Shown here: positions 1 through 9,329 of the stretch, piece after piece
Layout: each line of letters begins with the position of its first letter
Position numbering within the stretch: position 1 is the stretch's first letter
Assembly (NCBI RefSeq): GCF_004168285.1
Contig: NZ_SEWF01000001.1
Coordinates: forward strand, 186,001-250,000
DNA: 64,000 nucleotides
Direction of reading: 5' to 3'
DNA from: Emticicia agri
Lineage (GTDB): Bacteria; Bacteroidota; Bacteroidia; Cytophagales; Spirosomataceae
Notes under the pieces: generated by a model
What the model was told of the DNA's origin: nothing
Databases searched by the model: none
What the model saw: the letters and a program-made list of their open reading frames with translations, nothing else
Translations under genes and position numbers: made by a program

Positions 1-947
1 TGACTGTTAAAAAAGTAGCCGTTCCAATGGGAGTTGTAGGAGTAATTTACGAATCTCGTCCGAATGTAACCATTGATGTGGCTTCCTTATGCCTACGCTC
101 AGGCAATGCCTGTGTATTAAAAGGTGGCAAAGAAGCCTATTTCTCTAATCAATGTCTGGTGAGTTTAATCCATCAGGCTTTAGAAGAAGCTGGCATAGCC
201 AAAGAGGTAGTATTACTCTTACCTACCGACCGGAAGTTTACAGAAGAATTACTGAAAGCCACCCGTTTTGTAGATATTATTATTCCGAGAGGCTCTGATT
301 CTTTGATACAATATGTCCGTCAGAACTCTCTGATTCCTACCATTGAAACAGGCGCAGGTGTAGTACATACTTATATTGAAAAGACTGCCGATTTAGCCAT
401 GGCAAAAGATATTATTGTCAATGCCCGTGTATCCCGCCCGTCAGTATGTAATTCGCTTGATTGTGCCATTGTTGATGAAGCCATCATCAATGATTTTTTA
501 CCGATGCTGATTGAGGACTTTCATAAATGGAATGTAGAAGTGTATGCCGATGCCCCTGCCTACGCTGTTTTGGAAAAGGCCGGATATGAAAAACTACATG
601 AAGCCCAACCAGAAGACTTTGGCAAAGAATGGTTAGATTATAAAATATCTGTTAAAACCGTGCATGGCATTGACGAAGCCTTAACGCATATTCAACAATA
701 CTCATCCCGACATTCAGAAGCTATTCTGACCGAGAATGAGGCATTAGCTAATCAGTTTTTATCAGAGGTTGATGCAGCGGCTGTTTATCATAACGCCTCT
801 ACCCGTTTTACCGATGGTGGTCAGTTTGGTTTGGGTGCTGAAATTGGCATTTCTACGCAGAAACTACATGCCAGAGGGCCTTTTGCCTTAGAAAAATTAG
901 TAACCGAAAAATGGGTGGTAACAGGTAGCGGGCAGGTAAGATGGTAA
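1..947 (+). CDS. proA: gamma-glutamyl phosphate reductase, 5' end cut by window
   Basis: This cytoplasmic enzyme reduces gamma-glutamyl phosphate to glutamate-5-semialdehyde with NADPH, the second step of proline synthesis. The reading frame is already open at the first base (codons in frame from position 3), so the N-terminal part, roughly the first quarter of a normal 410-residue protein, lies outside the window. The internal ATG at 27 is not a start, because it sits inside the conserved GVVGVIYESRPNVT block. The aldehyde-dehydrogenase-type catalytic cysteine is seen in PSVCNSLDC, and the C-terminal signature FGLGAEIGISTQKLHARGP is present. The proB partner would lie to the left and cannot be seen. 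The call is near certain. Confidence 0.97.
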   Translation, partial: TVKKVAVPMGVVGVIYESRPNVTIDVASLCLRSGNACVLKGGKEAYFSNQCLVSLIHQALEEAGIAKEVVLLLPTDRKFTEELLKATRFVDIIIPRGSDSLIQYVRQNSLIPTIETGAGVVHTYIEKTADLAMAKDIIVNARVSRPSVCNSLDCAIVDEAIINDFLPMLIEDFHKWNVEVYADAPAYAVLEKAGYEKLHEAQPEDFGKEWLDYKISVKTVHGIDEALTHIQQYSSRHSEAILTENEALANQFLSEVDAAAVYHNASTRFTDGGQFGLGAEIGISTQKLHARGPFALEKLVTEKWVVTGSGQVRW

Positions 948-1028
948 GATTATGAAAGAAATTTCTTCATAAATAAAGACAAAACCAGACTAAGGGTTGT
1001 TATACATAAATAAATCCATAGAAAGTTT

Positions 1029-1036
1029 TACTTTTG
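1029..1036 (+). promoter_or_regulatory. candidate Bacteroidota -7 element for the glucan phosphorylase
   Basis: TACTTTTG fits the Bacteroidota TAnnTTTG consensus and lies 24 bp before the ATG at 1061. A TTG-like -33 element at 997-1002 is about 26 bp upstream, which is longer than the usual spacing of about 20 bp, so the assignment is weak. Confidence 0.35.
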
Positions 1037-1060
1037 TTCCACACAAACCTATGATCGCTT

Positions 1061-2707
1061 ATGAAGAATTTGCCTGAGCAGTATGCTCATCCTTACCCTT
1101 TCGCTTCAAAATTCAAAAAATCTGTTGTTTACTTCTCTATGGAATTTGCCATAGACCAATCATTAAAAACGTATTCGGGTGGACTTGGTTTTCTGGCTGG
1201 TTCTCATATGAGAAGCGCCTATGAATTAAAACAAAACCTGATAGGCATAGGTATGTTGTGGAAATACGGGTATTATGACCAGACCCGTAATGCCGATAAC
1301 AGTATGGCAGTACAGTTTCGGGAGAAAATGTATAGCTTTATTAAAGACACAGGTATCCGCTTTCAGCTTACTATTCAGAACCGCCCGGTCTGGGTTGCGG
1401 CTTATTTTCTTCCTCCAAAAACCTTCGGCTCAGTACCTATGTTTTTCCTGACAACCGATACCGAGGGCAACGATAGCTGGGCTCGCTCGTTGTCTTATCA
1501 TTTATATGATGTAGATTCGTCAATCAAAGTAGCTCAATGTATGATATTGGGTCTTGGAGGCATGAAACTCTTAGACGAACTTAATTATCAGCCTGATATT
1601 TATCATTTCAACGAAGCACACGCAGTTTCAGGGGTTTTTCATTTATACAAGAAGCTGGGCAAGGTAGCCGACATCAAAAAACAAGTAGTATTTACTACCC
1701 ATACCCCTGAGGAAGCGGGTAACGACAAACACGACATCAACCTGCTGGCGAGTATGAATTTCTTTAATGATATTCCTCTGACTGAAATCCGAAAAATTAC
1801 AGGTATCAAAGACAATATCTTTAATCATTCATTGGTAGCCCTTCGTTTCAGTAAAAAAGCAAATGCGGTTTCAAAATTACACGGCGATGTATCAAGAACC
1901 ATGTGGAGTGGGCATAGCGGTGTAGCTCCGATTACTCATGTAACCAATGCACAGAACAGCCTTTACTGGGTAGATGAAGAATTAGAAAAAGCACGCAAAA
2001 AATCAGACCTCAAGAAAATAGCTACCCGTAAAAAAGAGCTTAAAGCAACGCTATTTAAAACAGTAGCTGACCAGTCGGGGAAATTATTTGACCCCAATGT
2101 GCTGACTATTGTATGGGCCAGACGTTTTGCGGCTTATAAAAGACCTGACTTATTGACAAGAGACCGTGAGCGTTTTGAAAGAATTATGCGTAATACCCGT
2201 TACCCAATTCAGTTTATCTGGGCGGGCAAGCCTTATCCTTTCGATGGCGGAGCTATCACTATATTTAATCAGTTATATTACCTGAGCCACCTGTTCCCAA
2301 ATATGGCAGTGCTGACAGGTTATGAGTTAGCTTTATCAAAAACCCTTAAAGATGGGTCTGATGTGTGGCTGAATACCCCAATAGTAACCCGTGAAGCATC
2401 AGGTACGAGCGGTATGACTGCTGCCATGAATGCCTCGTTGAATTTCTCAACATTTGACGGTTGGATATGTGAGTTTGCCAATGACCAGAACTCTTTTGTA
2501 GTTCCGGTAGCCCCCAGCTACCCTGAATGGGAAAGAGATAATACCGACATCAGCAACTTACTTGATATACTCGAATACAAGATTCTGCCTATGTATTATG
2601 ATAACCAGGCAGAATGGCAGAAGATGGCTCTCCAAAGCATGAACGATGTAAATGCCTTTTTTGATTCAGACCGAATGGCGACAGAATACTACGAAAAAGT
2701 GTATTGA
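1061..2707 (+). CDS. short alpha-glucan phosphorylase-like protein (GT35), PLP lysine replaced
   Basis: This is a cytoplasmic protein of the glycogen/alpha-glucan phosphorylase family, 548 residues long, against about 700-850 for most members. Family blocks visible are the N-terminal VVYFSMEFAID with TYSGGLGFLAGSH, the NEAHA and TTHTPEEAG segment in the middle, FIWAGKPYPFDGGAI, and EASGTSGMTAAMN near residue 453. In active phosphorylases this last block reads GTxxMK, and its lysine forms the Schiff base with pyridoxal phosphate. Here residue 453 is threonine (codon at 2417-2419), so classical phosphorolysis is doubtful. It could be a subfamily with another activity or a glucan-binding regulator. 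It stands alone between its own candidate promoter and a strong terminator. Confidence 0.85.
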   Translation: MKNLPEQYAHPYPFASKFKKSVVYFSMEFAIDQSLKTYSGGLGFLAGSHMRSAYELKQNLIGIGMLWKYGYYDQTRNADNSMAVQFREKMYSFIKDTGIRFQLTIQNRPVWVAAYFLPPKTFGSVPMFFLTTDTEGNDSWARSLSYHLYDVDSSIKVAQCMILGLGGMKLLDELNYQPDIYHFNEAHAVSGVFHLYKKLGKVADIKKQVVFTTHTPEEAGNDKHDINLLASMNFFNDIPLTEIRKITGIKDNIFNHSLVALRFSKKANAVSKLHGDVSRTMWSGHSGVAPITHVTNAQNSLYWVDEELEKARKKSDLKKIATRKKELKATLFKTVADQSGKLFDPNVLTIVWARRFAAYKRPDLLTRDRERFERIMRNTRYPIQFIWAGKPYPFDGGAITIFNQLYYLSHLFPNMAVLTGYELALSKTLKDGSDVWLNTPIVTREASGTSGMTAAMNASLNFSTFDGWICEFANDQNSFVVPVAPSYPEWERDNTDISNLLDILEYKILPMYYDNQAEWQKMALQSMNDVNAFFDSDRMATEYYEKVY

Positions 2708-2730
2708 TTTGTAATATTTTAATGTAACTG

Positions 2731-2776
2731 AGAGGTTTTACGACTATATTTTTCGTAAAACCTCTTGCTTTTTTAC
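2731..2776 (+). terminator. rho-independent terminator after the glucan phosphorylase
   Basis: Perfect 12-bp arms (agaggttttacg at 2731-2742 and its complement at 2754-2765) enclose an 11-nt loop and are followed by a T-rich tract at 2769-2774. Confidence 0.85.
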
Positions 2777-2783
2777 AAGTGTT

Positions 2784-2791
2784 TATCTTTG
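2784..2791 (+). promoter_or_regulatory. candidate -7 element upstream of the efflux operon
   Basis: TATCTTTG matches TAnnTTTG. A TTG triplet lies about 16 bp upstream at 2765-2767, inside the preceding terminator. The element is about 140 bp before the small exported-protein gene at 2935. No better promoter is seen in this gap. Confidence 0.35.
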
Positions 2792-2934
2792 TGCCGTGTA
2801 TATACATGAAAAATAATTTGGTCGAGTAAATTCGCTGATTGATAGAGAAAATTCGCTATTTAGTTGAACCAATGGCTGAACTTCAGTTGTTTATATATAT
2901 ATTTGTCTTAATATCCTTTTCTAAAGAAAACACA

Positions 2935-3279
2935 ATGTTAGTGCTTAAGAAAAAAATAGCTTTAAAAGTGTATTTTTTATTGATACTAATGTTCTGTTTT
3001 ATTTGCAGGCAGTTTATATCCGAAGGTATCCGGATTTATGAATTAGCTGTAAATAATACAGAACAGTGTTTAGATATTAGCTTAGAGGATAATTGTTCTT
3101 TGGAAACACAAGTGTTTGGTGCTGAGGAAGTAGAAGCCTGCGTTGGCTCTAATTTGTTCAGACCCGTCATGATTGAGTTTACTCACAGTAAAGAAGCTAT
3201 TTTTTCCGCCTCTAATATACACGAAGTATATTTAGGCCTCAACACTCCCCCTCCTGAGCAAATGCGTTTGCTCGCTTAA
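2935..3279 (+). CDS. small membrane-anchored or secreted hypothetical protein preceding the RND operon
   Basis: A 114-residue protein whose function I do not recognise. The ATG at 2935 is chosen because it is directly followed by a basic stretch (LVLKKKIALK) and one hydrophobic helix (VYFLLILMFCFI), a signal peptide or anchor. The frame can be extended upstream only from a TTG. After the hydrophobic segment comes a short acidic region with three cysteines and a C-terminus ending in YLGLNTPPPEQMRLLA. From memory, small exported proteins with a similar proline-rich end occur before efflux operons in other Cytophagales, but this cannot be checked here. It precedes the RND adaptor gene on the same strand. 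Confidence 0.6.
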   Translation: MLVLKKKIALKVYFLLILMFCFICRQFISEGIRIYELAVNNTEQCLDISLEDNCSLETQVFGAEEVEACVGSNLFRPVMIEFTHSKEAIFSASNIHEVYLGLNTPPPEQMRLLA

Positions 3280-3548
3280 GTGTATTTTATCATGTATTTT
3301 TCTTTCTGCAAAGAAATCTTTGCGGATAGAAGGTTCATTTTATCAAATACGCTATAGCTTCTCACAAAAATGTTATTTTTTCAATAGGCAAAGTCCTTGT
3401 CGGGCTGCTGCTATATCTATTCATTGTACGATTCCAATAAAAGAAATTGACTTTCAAAGAATTACTTGGATTAAGAATTTATTAACAATAAATTTATTCT
3501 AAGTCCTTGACAGTCTGTCTTTTACGAATCATACCAAAGAGAAATTTT
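3280..3548 (+). other. intergenic leader before the RND adaptor gene, with a small hairpin
   Basis: This 269-bp stretch holds no convincing gene. A short palindrome (gcaaaga-aa-tctttgc, 3308-3323) follows the small upstream gene and may be a weak transcription stop or mRNA-stability element. No TAnnTTTG box is evident near the adaptor start, so the efflux genes may be read from further upstream. Confidence 0.4.
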
Positions 3549-4685
3549 ATGAAAAATCTTACACTTACACTTTCGATGCTTATTCTGGCATCTTCCTGCT
3601 CCTCCGATAAAGACGAGAAGCAAGTACAGGAAATGGAAAAATTTCCTGTAACGTCTCCTATTGCAATTGATACCACATTGCCAATTGACTATGTAGCAGA
3701 AATCAATGCTGTTCAGAATGTCGAAATCAGAGCAAGGGTCAAAGGGTATTTAGACCATATATATATAGATGAAGGTAAATATGTGAAACAAGGACAACTA
3801 CTATTTACCATTAACAACCAGGAGTTGAATGAAAATATTGTAAAAGCTACCGCTATTCTGAAAAGTACGGTTACAGAACTGAAAGCGGCAGAACTGGCAT
3901 TAAAAAATGTAAAGCATCTGGTAGACAAAAATGTTATTTCAAATACTGAGCTTGAAATGGCAAAAAATAAAGTTGAGTTAGCCAAAGCAAAAGTAGAAGA
4001 AGCCCAAGCCAACGAAACATTTGCCAAAATACAATTGACTTACACACAGGTTAAAGCGCCATTCAGTGGCATTATCAATCGTATTCCAAACAAAACCGGA
4101 AGTCTGATGGAAGACGGTACGCTACTGACCAGTATCTCTAAAAATGATGAAGTATTTGCTTATTTCGATGTTTCAGAAAAAGAATATCTCAACTATGCTT
4201 CTAATCTGAAAACAGATGCTGAACAATCGAAAAATGTAACACTGATATTAGCCAATGGTGAAGAACATCCATTTAAAGGAAAGATTGAAACCACTGAGGG
4301 TGAAATAGAGCCAAGCACAGGTAATATTGCTTTCCGTGCCAGATTCAGCAATCCTGAAAAGATACTGAAACATGGTGCCAGCGGTAAGATACGTCTTTTG
4401 AGAAAATACAAAAACGCTTTGATTATCCCTCAGAAAGCCACTTTTGAGATTCAGGATAAAATGTATGTGTATGTAATTGACAAAAGCAACAGGGTTAAAT
4501 CTAAAGCTATTACTACTAATAGCCGTATGCCTCATTATTATATCATAGACTCGGGTTTATCACCTGACGATAAAATTATTTACGAAGGCATTCAGAATAT
4601 CAAAGACGGCATGACCGTTGACCCGCAATTTGTGGAAATGAACGAAATATCGAAAGAATTTGCGGCTAACGAAGCCTCAAGATAA
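3549..4685 (+). CDS. RND efflux periplasmic adaptor (membrane fusion lipoprotein)
   Basis: A 378-residue periplasmic adaptor (HlyD/AcrA type) joining an inner-membrane RND pump to its outer-membrane channel. The ATG at 3549 is chosen because it opens a lipoprotein signal (LTLSMLILASSC, lipobox LASSC, lipidated Cys about residue 15); the frame is open to 3507 but adds only non-signal sequence. The domains seen are a first barrel-sandwich half (VEIRARVKGYLDHIYIDEGKYVKQGQLLFTI in two parts around residues 55-85), a helical hairpin (about 95-160), the second lipoyl half with APFSGIINR (about 175-190) and a beta-barrel domain ending in the membrane-proximal region. It lies 11 bp before the pump gene and is clearly in its operon. 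Confidence 0.93.
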   Translation: MKNLTLTLSMLILASSCSSDKDEKQVQEMEKFPVTSPIAIDTTLPIDYVAEINAVQNVEIRARVKGYLDHIYIDEGKYVKQGQLLFTINNQELNENIVKATAILKSTVTELKAAELALKNVKHLVDKNVISNTELEMAKNKVELAKAKVEEAQANETFAKIQLTYTQVKAPFSGIINRIPNKTGSLMEDGTLLTSISKNDEVFAYFDVSEKEYLNYASNLKTDAEQSKNVTLILANGEEHPFKGKIETTEGEIEPSTGNIAFRARFSNPEKILKHGASGKIRLLRKYKNALIIPQKATFEIQDKMYVYVIDKSNRVKSKAITTNSRMPHYYIIDSGLSPDDKIIYEGIQNIKDGMTVDPQFVEMNEISKEFAANEASR

Positions 4686-4696
4686 TCCTCATTAGT

Positions 4697-7600
4697 ATGT
4701 TTACAAATTTTATCAACCGACCGGTACTATCGTTGGTTATATCCATCTTTATAGTACTCTTAGGGGTTTTAGCCATGATTGGCCTGCCAATCACACAATA
4801 TCCTGACATTGCCCCTCCGGCCGTTTCAGTAATAACCAAATATACCGGTGCCAATGCCGAAGTATGTGCCAAAGCGGTAGTTACCCCCTTGGAAAGAGCC
4901 ATTAACGGGGTGCCGGGAATGACCTATATGACTTCGGTTTCAGGTAACGACGGAACCAGTATTATACAGGTATATTTTGAAGTAGGTACCGACCCCGATG
5001 TAGCCGCAGTAAATGTGCAGAACAGGGTTACTACGGTATTGGACGAACTTCCCGAAGAAGTCATCAAGGCCGGGGTATCGACCGAAAAAGAGGTAAATAG
5101 TATGCTGATGTATATCAACCTTATCAGTGATGATACCTCTTTAGACGAAAAATTTATCTATAACTTTGCTGACATAAACATATTAGCCGAGCTTAAACGG
5201 ATTGATGGCGTAGGTTTTGTGGATATTATGGGTTCTCGTGAATATGCCATGCGCGTATGGCTGAAACCAGCCCGTATGGATGCTTATGAAATATCGGCCG
5301 AAGATATTATTCAGGCCTTAAGAGCCCAGAACGTAGAAGCAGCTCCCGGTAAAATTGGTGAGAGTTCAGGTCGTACTCCTCAATCGCTCCAGTATGTATT
5401 GCGCTACACAGGTAAAATGACTACCAAAGAGCAATATGAAAATATTGTGATCAAGGTATCTGACAATGGCGAAATGCTTCGCCTGAAAGATGTAGCTGAT
5501 TTAGAGTTTGGTTCTTTAGATTATGACGTATTATCGAAAGAAAACGGTAAACCTTCTGCCGCCATTGTATTGAAACAACGACCGGGCTCTAATGCCAGCG
5601 AGGTAATTGCCAATATTAAGTCCCGTCTGAATTTCCTGAAAGAAACGACTTTTCCGCCCGGCATGACTTATACTATCAGTTATGACGTTTCAAGATTCCT
5701 TGATGCTTCTATCCATGAAGTTATTAAGACCCTTATCGAGGCATTTATATTGGTAGCTATTGTGGTATTCCTGTTTCTGCAAGACTTCCGTTCTACGCTT
5801 ATTCCGGTACTGGCGGTACCTGTTTCTTTAGTAGGTACCTTTGCTTTTATGCAGTTATTTGGCTTTTCTATTAACCTGCTTACTCTGTTTGCATTAGTAT
5901 TGGCTATCGGTATTGTGGTCGATAACGCCATTGTGGTAGTAGAAGGGGTGCATGCCAAGATGGAAGAAAAACACTTAGGCCCGAAAGAAGCTACCATAGA
6001 ATCGATGGGTGAAATCAGCAGTGCCATCATTGCCATTACATTAGTAATGTCGGCTGTGTTTGTGCCTGTAGCATTTTTATCAGGTCCTGTGGGTGTATTT
6101 TATCGGCAGTTCTCGGTTACAATGGCCATTTCCATCGTTATTTCCGGCGTAAATGCCTTGACTCTGACCCCTGCCCTATGTGCAATTATGCTCAAAAACC
6201 CGCATACAGAAGCCAAGAAAAACAATTTTCTGACCCGGTTCTTTGATAAATTTAACCAGGGTTACGATAAACTATCTGACCGATATAAAAGCCTTTTAAG
6301 TTTGATTGCTAACCGCCGTTTGGTAACAGTACTCGTATTAGTGGCTTTCTGTATAGGCACCTGGGGCATAGGCAAAGTATTACCAACCAGTTTTATTCCT
6401 ACCGAAGACCAGGGAACTATCTACGCTAATGTAACTACACCGGTAGGTGCAACGCTTGAGCGTACGGAAGAAGTAATGAACGAAATCGACAGGATTGCGC
6501 AGAAGTTACCCGAGGTAGAATCTATTTCCAGTTTGTCAGGCTTCAGTATGATGACCGATGGTGTGGGAGCTTCGTTTGGCATGAGTACCATAAACCTGAA
6601 AGCATGGAAAGACCGTGAAGCTACTGCCAACGATATTATTGCACAGATGGTTGAAAAAACCAAGCATATTAAAGATGCCGAAATACAGTTCTTCCCTCCT
6701 CCGGCAGTACCCGGCTTCGGAAATGCCAGCGGTTTCGAGGTTCGTTTGCTTGATAAAACAGGCTCGGGTAACTTGCAGAATACAGCAAAGGTAGCCGATG
6801 AGTTTATGGAAGAACTCAAAAAACGCCCTGAAATAAAAGAGGTATTTTCGAGTTTCAATCCTAATTTTCCTCAATACCTGATTCATGTGGACCAGGATAT
6901 GGCAGCAAAGAAAGGAATTTCGGTAGATGCTGCCATGAGTAACCTCCAGTCGTTGATAGGTAGTTATTATTCTACCAACTTCATTTTGTTCGGGCAAATG
7001 TATAAAGTAATGATACAGGCTGACCCGAAATACCGTGCCCAGCCCGAAGACATCATGAAACTGCGTATCAAGAATAAAAACGGAGAAATGGTACCTTATG
7101 CTATCTTTAGCCGGATAGAACGTGTGTATGGCCCCGAGCAGCTAACCCGCTACAATATGTATGTATCTGCCATGCTTAACGGAGAAGCAGCCGCAGGGTA
7201 TAGTAGTGGTGATGCCATCAGAGCTATTGAAGAAGTAGCTAAAGAAAAACTTCCTCGCGGATATACTTACGAATGGTCAGGTATGACCCGTGAAGAGGTG
7301 CTTTCGGGCAATCAGGTAGTCTATATTTTTATTATCTGTCTCTTGTTTGTTTACCTGCTTTTAGCGGCTCAGTATGAGAGTTTCATGCTTCCGTTACCTG
7401 TTATCCTTTCATTACCCGTGGGGGTATTTGGCTCTTTGTTTTTTCTTTATCTGTTTGGTTTAGAAAACAATATTTATGCACAGGTAGCTATGGTTATGCT
7501 CATAGGGCTATTAGGTAAGAATGCCATTCTTATTGTTGAGTTTGCGGTATTGCAGCAAAAAGAAGGCAAAACCCTGCTTAAAGCTGCCATAGGGGGTGCA

Positions 7601-7849
7601 GTAGCCCGTTTCAGACCTATCCTGATGACCTCTTTTGCCTTCGTAGCTGGTTTGATTCCATTGATGTTTGCTTCGGGTGCCGGAGCCATCGGTAATAAAA
7701 CCATCGGCACTGCTGCTGCCGGAGGTATGCTATTCGGAACCATCTTTGGCGTTATTATCATTCCGGGGCTGTATGTCATCTTTGCAGGCAAATTTAAACG
7801 AAAGAAAAAAACGAAAAAAACTACTGAAGAAGTCTATGTTGAAGCTTAA
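4697..7849 (+). CDS. RND multidrug efflux permease (HAE1/AcrB type)
   Basis: A 1050-residue inner-membrane proton-driven exporter, full length for the AcrB/MexB family. It begins with the typical MFTNFINRPVLSLVISIFIV transmembrane helix and the GLPITQYPDIAPP motif, followed by a large periplasmic loop, a first block of transmembrane helices (about 340-490), a second periplasmic loop, and a final block (about 870-1030). The proton-relay helix IGIVVDNAIVVVEG carries the acidic residue expected in TM4, and FLPTSFIPTEDQG-like sequence follows TM7. The GYSSG and FPPPAVPGFGNASGFE segments fit a drug-transporting HAE1 pump rather than a metal pump. Substrates cannot be read from the sequence. Confidence 0.95.
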   Translation: MFTNFINRPVLSLVISIFIVLLGVLAMIGLPITQYPDIAPPAVSVITKYTGANAEVCAKAVVTPLERAINGVPGMTYMTSVSGNDGTSIIQVYFEVGTDPDVAAVNVQNRVTTVLDELPEEVIKAGVSTEKEVNSMLMYINLISDDTSLDEKFIYNFADINILAELKRIDGVGFVDIMGSREYAMRVWLKPARMDAYEISAEDIIQALRAQNVEAAPGKIGESSGRTPQSLQYVLRYTGKMTTKEQYENIVIKVSDNGEMLRLKDVADLEFGSLDYDVLSKENGKPSAAIVLKQRPGSNASEVIANIKSRLNFLKETTFPPGMTYTISYDVSRFLDASIHEVIKTLIEAFILVAIVVFLFLQDFRSTLIPVLAVPVSLVGTFAFMQLFGFSINLLTLFALVLAIGIVVDNAIVVVEGVHAKMEEKHLGPKEATIESMGEISSAIIAITLVMSAVFVPVAFLSGPVGVFYRQFSVTMAISIVISGVNALTLTPALCAIMLKNPHTEAKKNNFLTRFFDKFNQGYDKLSDRYKSLLSLIANRRLVTVLVLVAFCIGTWGIGKVLPTSFIPTEDQGTIYANVTTPVGATLERTEEVMNEIDRIAQKLPEVESISSLSGFSMMTDGVGASFGMSTINLKAWKDREATANDIIAQMVEKTKHIKDAEIQFFPPPAVPGFGNASGFEVRLLDKTGSGNLQNTAKVADEFMEELKKRPEIKEVFSSFNPNFPQYLIHVDQDMAAKKGISVDAAMSNLQSLIGSYYSTNFILFGQMYKVMIQADPKYRAQPEDIMKLRIKNKNGEMVPYAIFSRIERVYGPEQLTRYNMYVSAMLNGEAAAGYSSGDAIRAIEEVAKEKLPRGYTYEWSGMTREEVLSGNQVVYIFIICLLFVYLLLAAQYESFMLPLPVILSLPVGVFGSLFFLYLFGLENNIYAQVAMVMLIGLLGKNAILIVEFAVLQQKEGKTLLKAAIGGAVARFRPILMTSFAFVAGLIPLMFASGAGAIGNKTIGTAAAGGMLFGTIFGVIIIPGLYVIFAGKFKRKKKTKKTTEEVYVEA

Positions 7850-9281
7850 ATATATTTGCATTTTTGTCTGTATAATTTTTTTGGGTGGCTGTAAGCTAAA
7901 GGAAAATGTACCACAGCGTAAAGCTGTAGCTATCCCACAAAAGTTTAGTGCCAGAACCGACTCAACCACTATCCAGTTAGCCAGTATGCAGGATTTCTTT
8001 GCAGACCCTATGCTGGTGGCGCTGATAGATACCGCTTTAAAAAACAATTTCGACCTTCAGGTAGCCCTGCAGAATATTGAATTGGCCCGTGCAGGAGTGC
8101 GTTTTACGCAAGGCATTGATATGCCCGACTTATCGGCTGCACTAAGTGTCGGAAGCCGCAAGTTTGGTAATTATACCATTGATGGGGTGGGTAATTATGA
8201 TACCCAGTTTTCTACCAATTTAGACAAGAAGCAACAATTGCCGTCTCCACACGTGCCTGATTTTTTTGTAGGTCTGCAATCTTCGTGGGAAGTAGATTTG
8301 TGGGGAAAACTCAAGAGTAAAAAGAAAGCCGCCGCTGCCAGATTCATTGCCAGCGAATACGGTCGCAACCTGATAGTTACTTCGTTAGTTTCCGATATTG
8401 CTGATGCTTATTTTCAGCTATTGATTTTAGACAATGAACAAAAAATATTAGATGATAATATTCAACTGCAACAAAGAGCCTTAGATATTGTAAATGCTTT
8501 GAAACAGGCAGGCGAAGCCAACCAGTTAGGCGTTGAACTGATGAGTGCGCAGTTATTGAGTTCGCAATCATTAAAAATTGAAGTAAAGCAGAAAATAATT
8601 GAAAACGAAAATAGGATTAATTTTCTATTAGGCAGATTTCCACAAACTATTGAACGCAGAACTGTGGCTTGGGAAAACATCGTTCCGCCTAAATTAGCGA
8701 CGGGAGTACCATCAGCTTTATTAGAAAACCGTCCTGACATTAAACAGGCAGAATTTGATTTAATAGCCGCCGATGCTGACATTTATGCGGCCAAAGCTGC
8801 CTTTTATCCATCGCTCAATATCAATGGTTCAATGGGTTTGCAGGCATTCAGGGCTGCAGTATTATTTAATCCGGGTTCATTTGCTTATAGTGTTGCCGGA
8901 GGGTTATTTGCCCCATTGCTAAACAGGCGACAACTTATTGCCGACCTGATGGCAGAAGAGGCCGAGCAAAAAATTGCTTATACTAATTATAAAAGAACCA
9001 TCGTAAATAGTTTTACAGAGGTATATAATTATCTGAATCTGATTGAGAATACCAACGAAATTCACGAATTGAAATCAAAAGAAGTAGAGGTGCTGAAAGG
9101 CACAATTAATACCTCTGTTGAGTTATTCCGATTTGGCAGAGCCACTTATCTCGAAGTAGTAACAGCGCAGAAAAATGCCTTACAAGCGCAAATGGAACTG
9201 ATTAATTTAAGAAAGAGCCAATACAATGCCGTTATCGGGCTTTACAGAGCCTTGGGCGGCGGTTGGAAATCGGTGATTTAA
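7836..9281 (+). CDS. RND efflux outer-membrane factor (TolC/OprM-like lipoprotein)
   Basis: The 481-residue outer-membrane channel of the tripartite pump. The chosen ATG at 7836 overlaps the last 14 bases of the pump gene in another frame, which suggests translational coupling, and opens a lipoprotein signal (KYICIFVCIIFLGGC, lipidated Cys about 18). Longer upstream reading runs through the pump gene in the wrong frame and is rejected. Two OEP repeats are visible: the first with FVGLQSSWEVDLWGKLKSKK, the second with ENRPDIKQAEFDLIAADADIYAAKAAFYPSL, the family signature. The C-terminus ends with a short GLYRALGGGWK segment typical of NodT/CusC-like lipoproteins. Terminated by the hairpin at 9287. 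Confidence 0.94.
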   Translation: MLKLKYICIFVCIIFLGGCKLKENVPQRKAVAIPQKFSARTDSTTIQLASMQDFFADPMLVALIDTALKNNFDLQVALQNIELARAGVRFTQGIDMPDLSAALSVGSRKFGNYTIDGVGNYDTQFSTNLDKKQQLPSPHVPDFFVGLQSSWEVDLWGKLKSKKKAAAARFIASEYGRNLIVTSLVSDIADAYFQLLILDNEQKILDDNIQLQQRALDIVNALKQAGEANQLGVELMSAQLLSSQSLKIEVKQKIIENENRINFLLGRFPQTIERRTVAWENIVPPKLATGVPSALLENRPDIKQAEFDLIAADADIYAAKAAFYPSLNINGSMGLQAFRAAVLFNPGSFAYSVAGGLFAPLLNRRQLIADLMAEEAEQKIAYTNYKRTIVNSFTEVYNYLNLIENTNEIHELKSKEVEVLKGTINTSVELFRFGRATYLEVVTAQKNALQAQMELINLRKSQYNAVIGLYRALGGGWKSVI

Positions 9282-9286
9282 TTATT

Positions 9287-9317
9287 AAAAAGGCTGTTCG
9301 GATTGAACAGCCTTTTT
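9287..9317. terminator. bidirectional terminator between convergent genes
   Basis: Perfect 13-bp arms (aaaaaggctgttc, 9287-9299, and complement 9305-9317) with a 5-nt loop. A-run on one side and T-run on the other make it work on both strands, ending the efflux operon and the minus-strand outer-membrane barrel gene. Confidence 0.9.
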
Positions 9318-9329
9318 AATGTATATTCA

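Noticed and set aside
3320-3502. 60-residue open frame between the small exported protein and the RND adaptor
   Set aside because: It has no start context, no family features and unusual composition for this genome; likely non-coding.
7668-7835. N-terminal extension of the outer-membrane factor inside the pump gene
   Set aside because: It is out of frame with a strongly conserved pump gene, and the lipoprotein signal begins at 7836.
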